A stretch of DNA of 64,000 nucleotides from Kappaphycus alvarezii (Eukaryota; Rhodophyta; Florideophyceae; Gigartinales; Solieriaceae), in NCBI GenBank assembly GCA_002205965.3, contig NADL03000017.1:372001-436000 (forward strand). The letters are read 5' to 3'. Every line of letters begins with the position of its first letter. The stretch's first letter is position 1. Position numbers and translations under genes: made by a program. The notes under the pieces are model-generated. The model had not been told where the DNA came from. It did no database searches and saw only the letters and a program-made list of their open reading frames with translations. Shown in pieces: positions 63,591-64,000 of this stretch.

Positions 63591-64000
63591 GTTTATTTAA
63601 AGCAAAGAGCTGTTCTCGAAAAAATAGGAAAAATGATTCCGTGATTTTGACTGGTCGAATCATTTTTATAAATAAGTTTAAAGGGATTTATTTTGACAGA
63701 TTATTATTAATATATACAGATTTAGCTAAAAACGCCTCTCTTACGGTACCCATTTTATTTGCTTTCGACTATTGATACCCTGGTTTAGAGTGAATGCGTA
63801 CTTATGACGCACTCTGTACAAAACTGTAGCTCAAGTAAACATTACAATACCGCAAATATCAACTAATTGTTCTGTATTACAGTAGTGAATAGTACTGTTG
63901 AGGAAAAATGATGGCCTATAATCTTAGGCATTTGGCAGCGTCAATAAGAAGTGATCGAAACTGCAAATTTTAAACAAACAGAGAAAACAAGTATTGTATT
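63591..64000. other. AT-rich spacer
   Basis: No coding signal. A weak TACAGTAGTGAATAGTACTG run lies at about 63,880-63,898. Confidence 0.3.

Overview
This is a eukaryotic nuclear window made of two GC-richer gene islands (about 1-12.6 kb and 44-64 kb) around a strongly AT-rich stretch (about 12.7-44 kb) of old mobile-element debris. Recognisable host genes are compact, with none to two introns of about 80-150 bp. They are a phosphoglycolate phosphatase, an NVL/Rix7-type AAA ATPase, an Sds3 subunit of the Sin3 deacetylase complex and a membrane J-protein, plus several genes I cannot name. The photorespiratory phosphatase closely resembles plant and algal enzymes. With the compact genes and copia/gypsy-filled spacers this suggests an alga, most likely a red alga; that placement is an inference, not a proven identity.

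Layout: 1-1060, a fragment of the C-terminal, nuclease-like end of a reverse-transcriptase element; 2.6-5.1 kb (+), a secreted/type I membrane protein; 5.2-6.2 kb (-), phosphoglycolate phosphatase; 6.6-8.9 kb (-), NVL; 9.4-9.9 kb, a possible small gene; 11.6-12.6 kb, an isolated gypsy LTR; 13.4-13.8 kb, a broken Myb/SANT-like gene; 15.2-15.7 kb, the catalytic half of a Tc1/mariner transposase; 15.7-25 kb, decayed DNA with small gag-like traces; 25.0 and 36.5 kb, two nearly identical copies of a 516-bp repeat; 26.6-30.1 kb (-) and 32.5-36.0 kb (+), two copia fossils in opposite orientation; 37-44 kb, an AT-rich desert; 44.0-46.1 kb (-), a third, truncated copia; 47.6 kb (+), a small secreted protein; 48.2-49.3 kb (-), Sds3; 49.8-50.7 kb (-), J-protein; 50.8-51.9 kb (-), an unnamed gene with a clear intron; 52.3-53.3 kb (+), a second fragment of the reverse-transcriptase element; 55.5-63.1 kb (-), a gypsy element with 5' LTR, gag, protease, RT, RNase H, integrase and a chromodomain-like tail; 63.1-63.6 kb (-), the N-terminal half of a Tc1/mariner transposase.

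Two patterns run through the window. First, nearly every host gene keeps convincing protein sequence and splice sites but moves between reading frames every few hundred bases, which looks more like uncorrected insertion/deletion errors in the assembly than true gene death. Second, runs of the palindromic unit GTACAGTAC/TACTGTAC recur in spacers of the gene islands and inside an LTR. No CRISPR array, rRNA or tRNA gene was seen.
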